Source of the DNA: Rhodospirillales bacterium
GTDB taxonomy: Bacteria; Pseudomonadota; Alphaproteobacteria; MPNO01; UBA2964
Reading direction: 5' to 3'
Assembly: GCA_002727395.1 (NCBI GenBank)
Contig: PBWY01000003.1
Span: forward strand, 5,866 to 14,139
DNA length: 8,274 nt
The position numbers and the translations under genes are program-made. Shown in pieces: positions 1-6,876 of the stretch (positions are counted from its first letter, which is position 1; each line of letters opens with the position of its first letter). The notes beneath the pieces are model-generated. The model had not been told where the DNA came from and ran no database searches. It worked only from the letters and a program-made list of their open reading frames with translations.

Positions 1-1536
1 AAGGCGATGGGTTTCGGAAAGTCCCGTGCACGAATGCTCACGGAGCAATCTGGCAGGGTAACTTTTGAGGATGTTGCAGGCATCGATGAGTCCAAAACCG
101 AGCTTGAGGAAGTGGTTGAATTTTTACGAGATCCACAAAGATTCCAAAGACTAGGAGGTAAAATACCCAAAGGGGTTCTATTGGTAGGACCTCCTGGGAC
201 TGGAAAAACATTGTTGGCTCGCGCTATTGCAGGTGAAGCTAACGTGCCCTTTTTTACAATCTCTGGTTCTGATTTTGTAGAGATGTTTGTAGGTGTTGGT
301 GCTTCTAGAGTGCGCGATATGTTCGAACAAGGTAAGAAAAACGCACCATGTATTATTTTTATTGATGAGATTGATGCTGTGGGACGTCATCGCGGAGCTG
401 GTTTGGGAGGTGGAAACGACGAACGTGAACAAACCTTAAATCAACTTCTTGTGGAAATGGACGGATTTGAAACCAATGAAGGAGTAATTCTCATTGCTGC
501 CACTAACCGTCCAGATGTCCTGGACCCCGCTTTATTGAGGCCTGGCCGATTTGACAGGCAAGTAGTTGTGCCCAATCCTGATATTTTGGGTCGTGAAAAA
601 ATTTTAAAAGTTCATATGCGAAAAGTACCCTTGGCCCCAGACGTTGACGCTAGGGTTATAGCACGTGGCACCCCCGGGTTCTCTGGTGCAGATTTGGCTA
701 ATTTAGTAAATGAGGCGGCATTGATGGCTGCTAGACGCAATAAGCGATTGGTAACGATGGCGGAATTTGAGGATGCTAAGGACAAAGTAATGATGGGAGC
801 CGAGCGCCGTTCCATGGTGATGTCCGAAGACGAAAAAAAACTAACCGCATATCATGAGGCAGGTCATGCTATTGTCGCACTGCATGTACCTCAGCACGAC
901 CCGTTGCATAAAGTAACCATTATTCCCAGGGGTCGTGCATTGGGTGTCACGATGTCTTTACCAGAACGTGATGCATTGTCGATGTCTAGAATTCAACTAG
1001 AGTCAAAGATTGCGATGGCTTTTGGTGGCCGTATAGCCGAAAAAATAACCTTTGGTAATGAAAATGTTACGACTGGTGCGGCCAATGATATTAAACAGGC
1101 GACGGGTATGGCACGCTCTATGGTAACAGAATTTGGATTTAGTGAAAAACTGGGACCATTGCGTTATACGGATAATGAAGAAGAAGTATTTTTGGGTCAT
1201 TCGGTAGCACAAAAGAAGAATGTATCGGATGCTACTGCCAAACTAATTGATGAAGAAGTTAGGAACCTTGTTGATGCAGGTATGGAAACTGCTGAGCGTA
1301 TCTTAACAGAAAATAATAACGAACTTGAAGTTTTGGCTCAGGCGTTACTCGAATATGAAACTCTGTCTGGAGAAGAAATTACAGCCTTGCTTCAGGGAGA
1401 AACAATAATTAGGCCAGATCCCGATGATAGCACCCCAGATAAAGAGGGACGAACATCTGTGCCAACCTCAGGCATAAAAACCAAAAAAGATGGTGGCGAG
1501 CCAGATCTAAAGCCGGAGCCACAACCAGGTTCCTGA
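1..1536 (+). CDS. ftsH: ATP-dependent zinc metalloprotease FtsH (5' end outside window)
   Basis: Inner-membrane AAA+ protease that extracts and degrades membrane and short-lived cytosolic proteins as a hexamer. Counting from the Met codon at base 7, the sequence shows Walker A GPPGTGKT (61-68), the pore motif FVG (94-96), Walker B IIFIDEID (116-123), and the second region of homology TNRPDVLDPALLRPGRFDR (166-184) with arginine fingers R178 and R181. The zinc motif is HEAGH (283-287), with D361 in GAANDIK as the third ligand. H287-D361 spacing equals that of E. coli FtsH (H421-D495). Those matches put the first Met at about residue 135 of the E. coli protein. The frame is open to the window edge, so that Met is internal and the two N-terminal membrane segments with the periplasmic domain lie upstream. 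The C-terminal tail (about 470-509) is charged and Pro-rich and looks disordered. It leads a co-directional run with folP, 17 bp downstream. All catalytic residues in view are intact. Confidence 0.98.
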   Translation, partial: KAMGFGKSRARMLTEQSGRVTFEDVAGIDESKTELEEVVEFLRDPQRFQRLGGKIPKGVLLVGPPGTGKTLLARAIAGEANVPFFTISGSDFVEMFVGVGASRVRDMFEQGKKNAPCIIFIDEIDAVGRHRGAGLGGGNDEREQTLNQLLVEMDGFETNEGVILIAATNRPDVLDPALLRPGRFDRQVVVPNPDILGREKILKVHMRKVPLAPDVDARVIARGTPGFSGADLANLVNEAALMAARRNKRLVTMAEFEDAKDKVMMGAERRSMVMSEDEKKLTAYHEAGHAIVALHVPQHDPLHKVTIIPRGRALGVTMSLPERDALSMSRIQLESKIAMAFGGRIAEKITFGNENVTTGAANDIKQATGMARSMVTEFGFSEKLGPLRYTDNEEEVFLGHSVAQKKNVSDATAKLIDEEVRNLVDAGMETAERILTENNNELEVLAQALLEYETLSGEEITALLQGETIIRPDPDDSTPDKEGRTSVPTSGIKTKKDGGEPDLKPEPQPGS

Positions 1537-1553
1537 GCAATAGTAATGATTTA

Positions 1554-2621
1554 ATGCAAATTAAAAACGCCTCCGCTTTACCGGGGACCTTTGAATTTTT
1601 TTCGGACTTAGAATCTGGTTTTCAACTCAACCCCGACCCAACGGGTTTGTGTAAATTAAATAGGGTAGAGCTGTATATACCCGCTGGTGAAGGAGCTTTG
1701 AAGGTCAAAGCGGATATTGCTGAAATTCTTCAATGGGCCAAAAAGATTGATGTAGATCTAGAAAGGGTGATCATTCGCCTTATTGATTCCGCCTCAAGAC
1801 CAAGTTTATCCTTTGCAGGACTTAAATTGGACCATCCAATTTTGATGGGCATTTTAAATATCACACCAGATAGTTTTCATGATGGGGGTAGTTTTTCTGA
1901 TATTGGGGCCGCAATAGAACATGCTTTGAAATTGATTGAATGCGGCGCGGAAATTATTGATATTGGGGGGGAATCTACTCGACCAGGTGCGAGAACGATT
2001 TCAGAGCAAGAAGAAATTGACCGGGTCATTCCAGTCATAGAAGGTCTTATAAAGGAACATACTATAATTTCTGTTGATACAAGGCGTCCAGACGTAATGC
2101 GTGAAGCCTTGGCAGCAGGAGCTACAGTTGTTAATGATATAAGTGCATTGTCCGATGACCGGTCTTTAGAGGCTGTAAAACAGGCAAAAGCATCTGCAAT
2201 TTTAATGCATATGCAAGGGCAACCAGAAAATATGCAAAAAAGCCCACAATATGGTGATGCTCCATATGAAATTACTACATATTTATCAAAAATGGTTAAC
2301 CGTTGTGAAAAAATGGGAATACCGCGCTCTAACTTGGCAATTGATCCCGGAATAGGTTTTGGGAAATCAGATATGCACAATTTAGCTATCTTAAAAAATT
2401 TATCGATGTTACATGGTGTTGGGTCTCCTGTAGCTATTGGTGTTTCCCGGAAAAGTTTTATTGGTAGGTTAACTAATACAATTTCCACAAATGACCGATT
2501 GCCCGGGACAATAGCAGCCGTTGTGCAAGCAATGAATCATGGAATTCAAATTCATCGAGTTCATGATGTTTGTGAGGTCAAACAGGCACTTACGATTTGG
2601 AATCAAATTCAAAACGTTTAA
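1554..2621 (+). CDS. folP: Dihydropteroate synthase with N-terminal extension
   Basis: Condenses 6-hydroxymethyl-dihydropterin pyrophosphate with p-aminobenzoate to give dihydropteroate in cytosolic folate synthesis; the family is the sulfonamide target. The TIM-barrel motifs appear in order: MGILNITPDSFHDGG (98-112), IDIGGESTRPGA (136-147), SVDTRRP (173-179), NDISAL (194-199), MHMQGQPENMQ (218-228), IDPGIGFGK (263-271), GVSRKSFIG (296-304) and IHRVHDV (333-339). All main pterin, pyrophosphate and PABA residues seem present. The protein has 355 residues against about 280 in E. coli. The excess is an N-terminal segment (about 1-92) before the first barrel strand, with no motif I recognise; from memory, similar-length extensions occur in Rhodospirillaceae FolP. 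The ATG lies 17 bp after the ftsH stop and has no clear Shine-Dalgarno, so translation may depend on coupling. Shorter internal starts are possible, but the frame is open and protein-like from the first ATG. Confidence 0.96.
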   Translation: MQIKNASALPGTFEFFSDLESGFQLNPDPTGLCKLNRVELYIPAGEGALKVKADIAEILQWAKKIDVDLERVIIRLIDSASRPSLSFAGLKLDHPILMGILNITPDSFHDGGSFSDIGAAIEHALKLIECGAEIIDIGGESTRPGARTISEQEEIDRVIPVIEGLIKEHTIISVDTRRPDVMREALAAGATVVNDISALSDDRSLEAVKQAKASAILMHMQGQPENMQKSPQYGDAPYEITTYLSKMVNRCEKMGIPRSNLAIDPGIGFGKSDMHNLAILKNLSMLHGVGSPVAIGVSRKSFIGRLTNTISTNDRLPGTIAAVVQAMNHGIQIHRVHDVCEVKQALTIWNQIQNV

Positions 2622-2708
2622 AACAAATATTACATTTTCTCATTAAAATTGCGTTATGATAAATTTAGAAAGCATAGAAGCATCGTCAAAATATAGGGCA
2701 GGGCATTA
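2622..2708 (+). promoter_or_regulatory. folP-glmM gap with possible internal promoter
   Basis: This 87-bp AT-rich gap is the largest within the ftsH-folP-glmM-thiD run. A TATGAT hexamer at 2655-2660 differs from the sigma-70 -10 consensus by one base. I see no good -35 at the right distance (the region around 2630-2637 is only a weak match), so the promoter is tentative. AGGGCAGGG at 2695-2703, five bases before the ATG, is a reasonable ribosome-binding site for glmM. I see no terminator hairpin after folP, so readthrough from ftsH-folP is likely. Confidence 0.3.
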
Positions 2709-4055
2709 ATGGTGGTTAAACTCTTTGGTACTGACGGAATAAGGGGAAAAGCTAATGTTAATCCTATGACCGCCGAAGTAGCCCTTAAAGTTGGTATGGC
2801 GGCAGGAGCAATATTCACGAATGGAGCGCGGCGTCACACGGTGGTTATAGGCAAGGATACCCGCTTGTCCGGTTATATGCTTGAGCCAGCTCTAGCTGCC
2901 GGTTTTATAGGTATGGGCATGGATGTTATATTTGTTGGTCCTATGCCAACGCCAGCCGTAGCAATGCTCGTCCGAAGTCTTAGAGCAGATCTTGGAGTGA
3001 TGATCTCGGCTTCGCATAACTCCTTTGAGGATAATGGTATAAAATTGTTTGGGCCGAGCGGGTATAAGCTCTCGGCTTCAGCCGAAGCAGAAATTGAGTC
3101 TCTGGTTGGACAACAGAATACAAATAAATTGGCTACTCCCAATAAACTCGGACGTGCTCGACGGTTAGAAGATGCGGAGGGCCGTTACATTGAGTTTGCT
3201 AAAAACACCTTTCCGAAAGGTTTAAGGCTGGATGGTCTAAAAATAGTAGTGGATTGTGCTAACGGCGCTGCATACAAAGTAGTGCCTTCCGCACTCTGGG
3301 AGTTAGGTAGCGATGTAGTCGCTTTGGGAATTTCTCCTAATGGATTAAATATTAATAAGGCCTGCGGTAGTACTAATACGGAGTTAATGCGAGAGACAGT
3401 TGTAAATGAGGGTGCCAATCTTGGCATCGCACTTGATGGGGATGCAGATCGAGTAATTCTTGCTGATGAGGAAGGCAATATTATCGATGGTGACCAAATT
3501 TTGGCTTTAATAGCAAATTCTTGGCAGAGTGATAATAGGCTTAAAGGGAGGGGGGTAGTGACGACCGTAATGGCCAACCTTGGATTAGATAGATTCCTTA
3601 ATGATCTGGGGTTAAAAGTGGTACGGACAAAAGTTGGTGACCGTTATGTTGTAGAAAAAATGTTACGAGATGGTTTTAATATTGGCGGTGAGCAATCAGG
3701 CCATATTATTCTTAATGATTACAATACGACCGGTGATGGACTCGTTGCGGCGTTAGAGGTCCTCTCTGTTATTGTGCAATCCAATAGACCAGCTAGTGAG
3801 GTTTGTAGGGTTTTTGACCCTGTCCCACAAATTCTCAAGAATGTGATGTTTGCTGGCGCATCTCCAATGAATGTGGCTAGTATAAAAAAGATTATTGCGG
3901 ATGGGGAAAAGAAATTAGATGGTGTTGGAAGGTTGCTAGTACGTCAGTCTGGAACAGAGTCAATAATAAGAGTTATGGCAGAAGGCAGCGATGAAATAAT
4001 GATAAAAGAAGTTATTAATGAAGTGTGTTCCGAAATTAAAAAGTTTTCAAAGTGA
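2709..4055 (+). CDS. glmM: Phosphoglucosamine mutase GlmM
   Basis: Interconverts glucosamine-6-phosphate and glucosamine-1-phosphate, feeding UDP-GlcNAc for peptidoglycan and lipopolysaccharide; a cytosolic alpha-D-phosphohexomutase. All four family elements are visible: the phosphoserine loop ISASHN with S102 (same position as in E. coli GlmM), the metal loop DGDADR (243-248), the sugar-binding loop GGEQSGH (326-332) and the C-terminal phosphate loop RQSGTES (412-418). The N-terminal LFGTDGIRG (5-13) is also typical. At 448 residues it is the normal length. One oddity is Ser418, where the family usually has Pro (SGTEP). The ATG at 2709 is preceded by AGGGCAGGG, which supports this start. ftsH-folP-glmM order is widely conserved in Proteobacteria. 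thiD follows 10 bp downstream, so the two are probably cotranscribed. Confidence 0.98.
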   Translation: MVVKLFGTDGIRGKANVNPMTAEVALKVGMAAGAIFTNGARRHTVVIGKDTRLSGYMLEPALAAGFIGMGMDVIFVGPMPTPAVAMLVRSLRADLGVMISASHNSFEDNGIKLFGPSGYKLSASAEAEIESLVGQQNTNKLATPNKLGRARRLEDAEGRYIEFAKNTFPKGLRLDGLKIVVDCANGAAYKVVPSALWELGSDVVALGISPNGLNINKACGSTNTELMRETVVNEGANLGIALDGDADRVILADEEGNIIDGDQILALIANSWQSDNRLKGRGVVTTVMANLGLDRFLNDLGLKVVRTKVGDRYVVEKMLRDGFNIGGEQSGHIILNDYNTTGDGLVAALEVLSVIVQSNRPASEVCRVFDPVPQILKNVMFAGASPMNVASIKKIIADGEKKLDGVGRLLVRQSGTESIIRVMAEGSDEIMIKEVINEVCSEIKKFSK

Positions 4056-4065
4056 ATAAGATAAA

Positions 4066-4863
4066 ATGATCGGAAGAGTTTTGGTTATTGCGGGTTCCGA
4101 CTCCGGGGGAGGAGCGGGTATTCAGGCAGATATTAAGTCAATAAGTGCCCTAGGAGCTTACGCTGCCAGCGCCATTACGGCTTTGACGGCTCAGAACACA
4201 CTGGGAGTACACGGCGTTATGGAGGTTTCCCCAGAGTTTATTGAAAAGCAAATAAATGTGGTGTTAGATGATATAGGCGCAGATTGTATAAAGACGGGAA
4301 TGCTGCATGAATCTATGGTAATCGAAACGGTTGTAAGGGCGTTGGAACGTAAGGCGAATAATATCCCTATAGTTGTTGACCCAGTGATGATTGCCAAAGG
4401 GGGTGCTTCTTTATTAAACACAGAGGCTATTGTAACACTCCGCGAGGAACTAGTGCCACGAGCAACTTTGCTCACTCCTAATATCCCAGAAGCTGAAGCA
4501 ATTTTGAATAGGAAGCTTAAAGGCAGGGATGACATGCAGGCAATGGGTGAGGAGCTTTTTGATCTTGGTCCAAAGGCAGTTTTGCTTAAGGGTGGTCATA
4601 TGGAAGGGCCGATAGTTTGGGATTTTTTAATCTCCAATGATGGGTCTCGATTTTTTCAAAATGAAAGAATAGCTACTTCACATACCCACGGGACTGGCTG
4701 TACTCTTGCGTCATCTATCGCCGCGGGTATAGCAAACGGTCTAACTATTGAGGGGGCGGTAACGCAAGCGGAGACCTTTTTAAATAAAGCAATTCAAACT
4801 GCCCCAGGCATTGGCAAAGGTCATGGACCTATAAATCATCTTCATACAGTTCGGTCTAGCTAG
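4066..4863 (+). CDS. thiD: Hydroxymethylpyrimidine/phosphomethylpyrimidine kinase ThiD
   Basis: Phosphorylates 4-amino-5-hydroxymethyl-2-methylpyrimidine and then its monophosphate to HMP-PP, the pyrimidine precursor joined to the thiazole moiety in thiamine synthesis; cytosolic, ribokinase fold. Motifs: AGSDSGGGAGIQADIK (9-24), TALTAQNT (38-45) for pyrimidine binding, KTGML (76-80), VVDPVM (103-108), LLTPN (135-139), LLKGGH (173-178), and the anion hole with catalytic Cys in HGTGCTLAS (208-216, C212). The C-terminal GKGHGP (250-255) is typical of ThiD. At 265 residues it is a normal single-domain ThiD without a ThiE or TenA fusion. The ATG is 10 bp after the glmM stop with only a weak A-rich ribosome-binding site, so it is probably translated from the glmM message. 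No thiamine (THI-box) riboswitch is visible before it, which suggests its expression follows the housekeeping operon. No other thiamine gene lies in the window. Confidence 0.95.
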   Translation: MIGRVLVIAGSDSGGGAGIQADIKSISALGAYAASAITALTAQNTLGVHGVMEVSPEFIEKQINVVLDDIGADCIKTGMLHESMVIETVVRALERKANNIPIVVDPVMIAKGGASLLNTEAIVTLREELVPRATLLTPNIPEAEAILNRKLKGRDDMQAMGEELFDLGPKAVLLKGGHMEGPIVWDFLISNDGSRFFQNERIATSHTHGTGCTLASSIAAGIANGLTIEGAVTQAETFLNKAIQTAPGIGKGHGPINHLHTVRSS

Positions 4864-4904
4864 GCTCTTGTTGTTATTTGATCTAGGATCTCCGTTTATC
4901 GTTT

Positions 4905-4921
4905 CCTTTTCTTACAAAAGG
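4905..4921. terminator. Possible weak bidirectional terminator between thiD and the MarR gene
   Basis: The thiD and MarR-family genes converge on a 48-bp gap (4864-4911). CCTTTT (4905-4910) and AAAAGG (4916-4921) form a perfect 6-bp inverted repeat with a 5-base loop. The hairpin includes the regulator's TAA stop. The stem has only two G:C pairs, and the nearest downstream T-run on the + strand (4927-4930) is short, so termination activity is uncertain. Confidence 0.25.
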
Positions 4922-5403
4922 CCTCGTTTTAGGAACTTTGCTCGGTCGGTCTCGTTTATCATTCCTAAAATTACTTTACGGTAACCCTCAACAGCCTCTG
5001 CCCCAGCAGCCCGATAAGCATGTGCGATTCTCTCTCTTTGGTTCTGGGAAAGTCTTTTTTCAAGGTTTACACCTTTTTCAGTCAATTCTAAAAGCCGTTG
5101 ACGTCTATCCCGTATTCCGGGTCTCTGCGTTATAAACTTCTCGCGTACTAATTGGCTTAATACACGTGATAGACTTTGCTTAGTGATTTTCAGGATATCT
5201 AAAAGTGCTGAAACCGTTATCTCCGGATTGCGGCCGACAAAATATATTACTCTATGGTGTGCTCGCCCAAACCCATAGGCCGCTAAAATGGCGTCGGGTT
5301 CCGCGGTGAAATCACGGTAGGCATAAAACACTAGTTCCATGCCCTGCCTTAATTCTTCATCTCGTAGAAATAAGGGGTTTGCCCCTGCTTTTATGTCAGT
5401 CAT
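4912..5403 (-). CDS. MarR-family winged-helix transcriptional regulator
   Basis: Predicted dimeric DNA-binding regulator of 163 residues, the usual MarR size. The winged-helix domain spans about 47-112: AHHRVIYFVGRNP (48-60), a recognition-helix region TKQSLSRVLSQLVREKF (74-90), and a wing with basic tip QRPGIRDRRQRLLELTEKG (93-111), where DRR is the family's hallmark. The flanking helices (about 14-46 and 112-150) would form the dimer interface. I chose the ATG at 5401-5403 because protein-like sequence begins there (MTDIKAGANPLFLRDEELRQG). The frame stays open 39 codons further upstream, but that part overlaps the divergent aminotransferase start and is not family-like. No Shine-Dalgarno precedes the chosen ATG. 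A TATATG hexamer at 5409-5414 (- strand) would put transcription start near the A of the ATG, so the mRNA may be leaderless. The inverted repeat over the start codon suggests autoregulation. The ligand is unknown; control of the adjacent ilvE is an inference from the divergent arrangement. Confidence 0.9.
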   Translation of the reverse strand: MTDIKAGANPLFLRDEELRQGMELVFYAYRDFTAEPDAILAAYGFGRAHHRVIYFVGRNPEITVSALLDILKITKQSLSRVLSQLVREKFITQRPGIRDRRQRLLELTEKGVNLEKRLSQNQRERIAHAYRAAGAEAVEGYRKVILGMINETDRAKFLKRGLL

Positions 5404-5420
5404 GTTGACATATATGACTG
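5397..5420. promoter_or_regulatory. Candidate MarR operator: perfect inverted repeat
   Basis: CAGTCAT (5397-5403) and ATGACTG (5414-5420) are exact reverse complements separated by 10 bases. The pair fits the size of a site for a winged-helix dimer. The left arm contains the regulator's start codon, and the spacer holds a TATATG -10-like hexamer on the - strand and a TTGACA hexamer on the + strand (5405-5410). A protein bound here would block the regulator's own transcription and could affect the divergent aminotransferase promoter. That this regulator binds it is inferred from position and symmetry only. Confidence 0.45.
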
Positions 5421-5499
5421 CGAATGATACGCAGGGCAACCCGAAATTTAGACTTTTAACGCTTTTTTTGTCACCTAACGTTATCATGGTTTTAAATAT
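5404..5499. promoter_or_regulatory. Divergent promoter region between the MarR gene and ilvE
   Basis: This 96-bp region must hold promoters for both divergent genes. On the + strand, TATCAT (5482-5487) is one base off the -10 consensus and would start transcription near 5493-5494, only a few bases before the ilvE ATG at 5500. The nearest -35-like element, TTAACG (5456-5461), is 20 bp away, so the match is imperfect. On the - strand, TTGCCC (5434-5439) and TATATG (5409-5414) are separated by 19 bp. An 8-bp palindrome TAACGTTA sits at 5476-5483. Neither start codon has a Shine-Dalgarno sequence. Confidence 0.4.
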
Positions 5500-6372
5500 A
5501 TGCTGAATTTTGATGATCAAGATGGGCGAATTTGGTATAATGGCTCGCTAAAAGAATGGCGGAATATTCGATTACATGTACTGAGCCATGGTCTTCATTA
5601 TGGCAGTTGTGTATTTGAAGGTGAAAGGGTTTATAACGGGAATATTTTTAAGCTAAGGGAGCATACCGAAAGGCTTATCAAGTCAGCGGAAACACTAGGT
5701 TTTGTTATACCCTATTCTTTACAACAAATTGAAGATGCAACCGTAGAAACTGTTTCGGCTCAGGGGTTTTCTGATGCATATGTTCGACCTGTAGCGTGGC
5801 GTGGAAGTGAAATGATGGGTGTTTCGGCACAAGAATCAACAATTCATTTGGCTATAGCGGTTTGGGAATGGCCTTCATATTTTTCGCCAGAGGCTAGAAT
5901 GAAAGGTATAAAACTGAGCTGGGCTCCATACAAAAGGCCCTCCCCGGAATGCGCTCCTGTTCATTCTAAAGCTGCGGGCCTGTATATGATTTGTACATTG
6001 TCTAAGCACGCCGCAGAGGCGGAGGGTTTTGATGATGCCTTAATGCTAGATTGGCGTGGACAGGTGGCGGAAACAACGGGGGCAAATGTCTTTCTTGTAA
6101 TTGATGGTTCGATTCATACCCCTACTCCGGATTGTTTCTTAAATGGAATAACTAGAAGAGCGGTTATAGATCTTGCGCGTGGCCATGGGATTGAGATTAT
6201 TGAGCGGGCAATATTTCCTGAAGAGTTATCCAAAGCTGATGAAGTTTTTGTGACGGGCACTGCGGCGGAAGTGACCCCCGTTGGTCAAATTGATGAAATG
6301 AAATTCAAGGTCGGTCCAGTTACCAAATTATTGCTCGAAGAATATGATCACCTTGTACGTCAGACACAATAA
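5500..6372 (+). CDS. ilvE: Branched-chain amino acid aminotransferase (class IV, PLP-dependent)
   Basis: Predicted to transfer amino groups between glutamate and the 2-keto acids of leucine, isoleucine and valine; cytosolic, fold-type IV PLP enzyme. Visible features: HGLHYGSCVFEGERVY (30-45) near the N terminus, YVRPVAWRG (94-102), the Schiff-base lysine K157 in PVHSKAAGLYM (153-163), E191 in VAETTGANVF (189-198) contacting the PLP ring nitrogen, LNGITRRAV (214-222) and the phosphate-binding TGTAAEVTPV (252-261). At 290 residues it is close to the roughly 300 of bacterial IlvE. An in-frame TAA at 5476-5478 with no other start after it fixes the ATG at 5500. No Shine-Dalgarno is visible, so translation may be leaderless or nearly so. 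Divergence from the MarR-family gene suggests local regulation. D-amino-acid transaminase and aminodeoxychorismate lyase share this fold, but the overall sequence reads as the alphaproteobacterial IlvE type. Exact substrate preference cannot be read from sequence. Confidence 0.9.
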   Translation: MLNFDDQDGRIWYNGSLKEWRNIRLHVLSHGLHYGSCVFEGERVYNGNIFKLREHTERLIKSAETLGFVIPYSLQQIEDATVETVSAQGFSDAYVRPVAWRGSEMMGVSAQESTIHLAIAVWEWPSYFSPEARMKGIKLSWAPYKRPSPECAPVHSKAAGLYMICTLSKHAAEAEGFDDALMLDWRGQVAETTGANVFLVIDGSIHTPTPDCFLNGITRRAVIDLARGHGIEIIERAIFPEELSKADEVFVTGTAAEVTPVGQIDEMKFKVGPVTKLLLEEYDHLVRQTQ

Positions 6373-6379
6373 TCCCAAG

Positions 6380-6405
6380 TAATTATAGACGGTTTCTGTC
6401 AATTA
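6380..6405. terminator. Possible weak terminator between convergent ilvE and moaE
   Basis: The 41-bp gap between the two stop codons contains an imperfect inverted repeat. TAATT (6380-6384) plus GAC (6388-6390) pair with GTC (6398-6400) plus AATTA (6401-6405), leaving a 3-base bulge and a 7-base loop. On the + strand it is followed by ATTTTT (6406-6411), as expected for a Rho-independent site. The stem is AT-rich and bulged, so it would be weak. Confidence 0.28.
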
Positions 6406-6413
6406 ATTTTTAC

Positions 6414-6872
6414 TTATGTATTTTCAGTTTCCCATTTCTTTGCTTCTCTTTCATCATTGTCCTGAGCCTCAACCCAGCTATCACCGGACAGGCTAGATTC
6501 AACCTTCCAAAATGGCGCTTTGGTTTTTAGCCAGTCTATAAGAAAATGACAGCTTTCTATTGCGGCTCTCCGATGTGCGGAAGTAGTTGCCACGAGAACG
6601 ATTCGGTCACCAGGTTGAAGTTTGCCAAACCTATGAATGATCAATACATCATTCAAAGGCCACCGCTGATTTGCTTCCTTTTCAATTTTTCTAAGTTGTT
6701 TCTCGGTCATCCCAGGATAGTGTTCAAGAGTCATTGCACTAATGTGTTCCTGATTAGCCATGTCCCGCACAAGGCCGATAAAACAACTCTGCGCTCCTAT
6801 GCCAAAATGCTCATCCGTCATTTTGGAGAGCTCAATACCGACATCAAAATCCTCTTCCTGAACCCTAATCAC
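6414..6872 (-). CDS. moaE: Molybdopterin synthase catalytic (large) subunit MoaE
   Basis: With thiocarboxylated MoaD, adds two sulfurs to cyclic pyranopterin monophosphate to make molybdopterin, in a MoaE2-MoaD2 heterotetramer in the cytosol. Key motifs: FIGLVRD (31-37), LEHYPGM (49-55), HRFGKLQPGD (80-89), TSAHRRAA (97-104), LKTKAPFWKVE (115-125) and DSWVEAQ (131-137). The lysines K116 and K123 correspond to E. coli K119 and K126, which line the active site where the MoaD tail enters. At 152 residues it is the usual length. It starts with GTG, supported by a strong AGGAGG (6881-6886) eight bases upstream, inside the end of moaD. It is the last gene of a moeA-moaD-moaE operon and is convergent with ilvE. 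Confidence 0.96.
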   Translation of the reverse strand: MIRVQEEDFDVGIELSKMTDEHFGIGAQSCFIGLVRDMANQEHISAMTLEHYPGMTEKQLRKIEKEANQRWPLNDVLIIHRFGKLQPGDRIVLVATTSAHRRAAIESCHFLIDWLKTKAPFWKVESSLSGDSWVEAQDNDEREAKKWETENT

Positions 6873-6876
6873 CTAT

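Noticed and set aside
7..9. The ATG at base 7 as the ftsH start.
   Set aside because: The frame continues upstream to the window edge, no ribosome-binding site is visible, and alignment with FtsH places this Met at about residue 135, after the membrane segments.
1877..2488. A 203-codon open frame on the - strand opposite folP.
   Set aside because: It lies wholly antisense to a clear dihydropteroate synthase, is rich in Ser, Ile and Cys as expected of a shadow frame, has no ribosome-binding site and resembles no family I know.
3185..3577. A 130-codon open frame on the - strand opposite glmM (others like it occur at 2873-3142 and 4191-4535).
   Set aside because: These are shadows of glmM and thiD, with Ser/Ala/Pro-rich low-information composition and no initiation signal.
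4880..4890. GATCTAGGATC as a possible operator or hairpin between thiD and the MarR gene.
   Set aside because: Only the two GATC tetramers are symmetric, and GATC is itself a palindrome. The stem is too short and the site lies between two stop codons.
5404..5520. A 39-codon upstream extension of the MarR reading frame to an ATG at 5518-5520.
   Set aside because: It overlaps the ilvE start, is not MarR-like, and spans the only space available for promoters of both divergent genes. The ATG at 5401-5403 is the better start.
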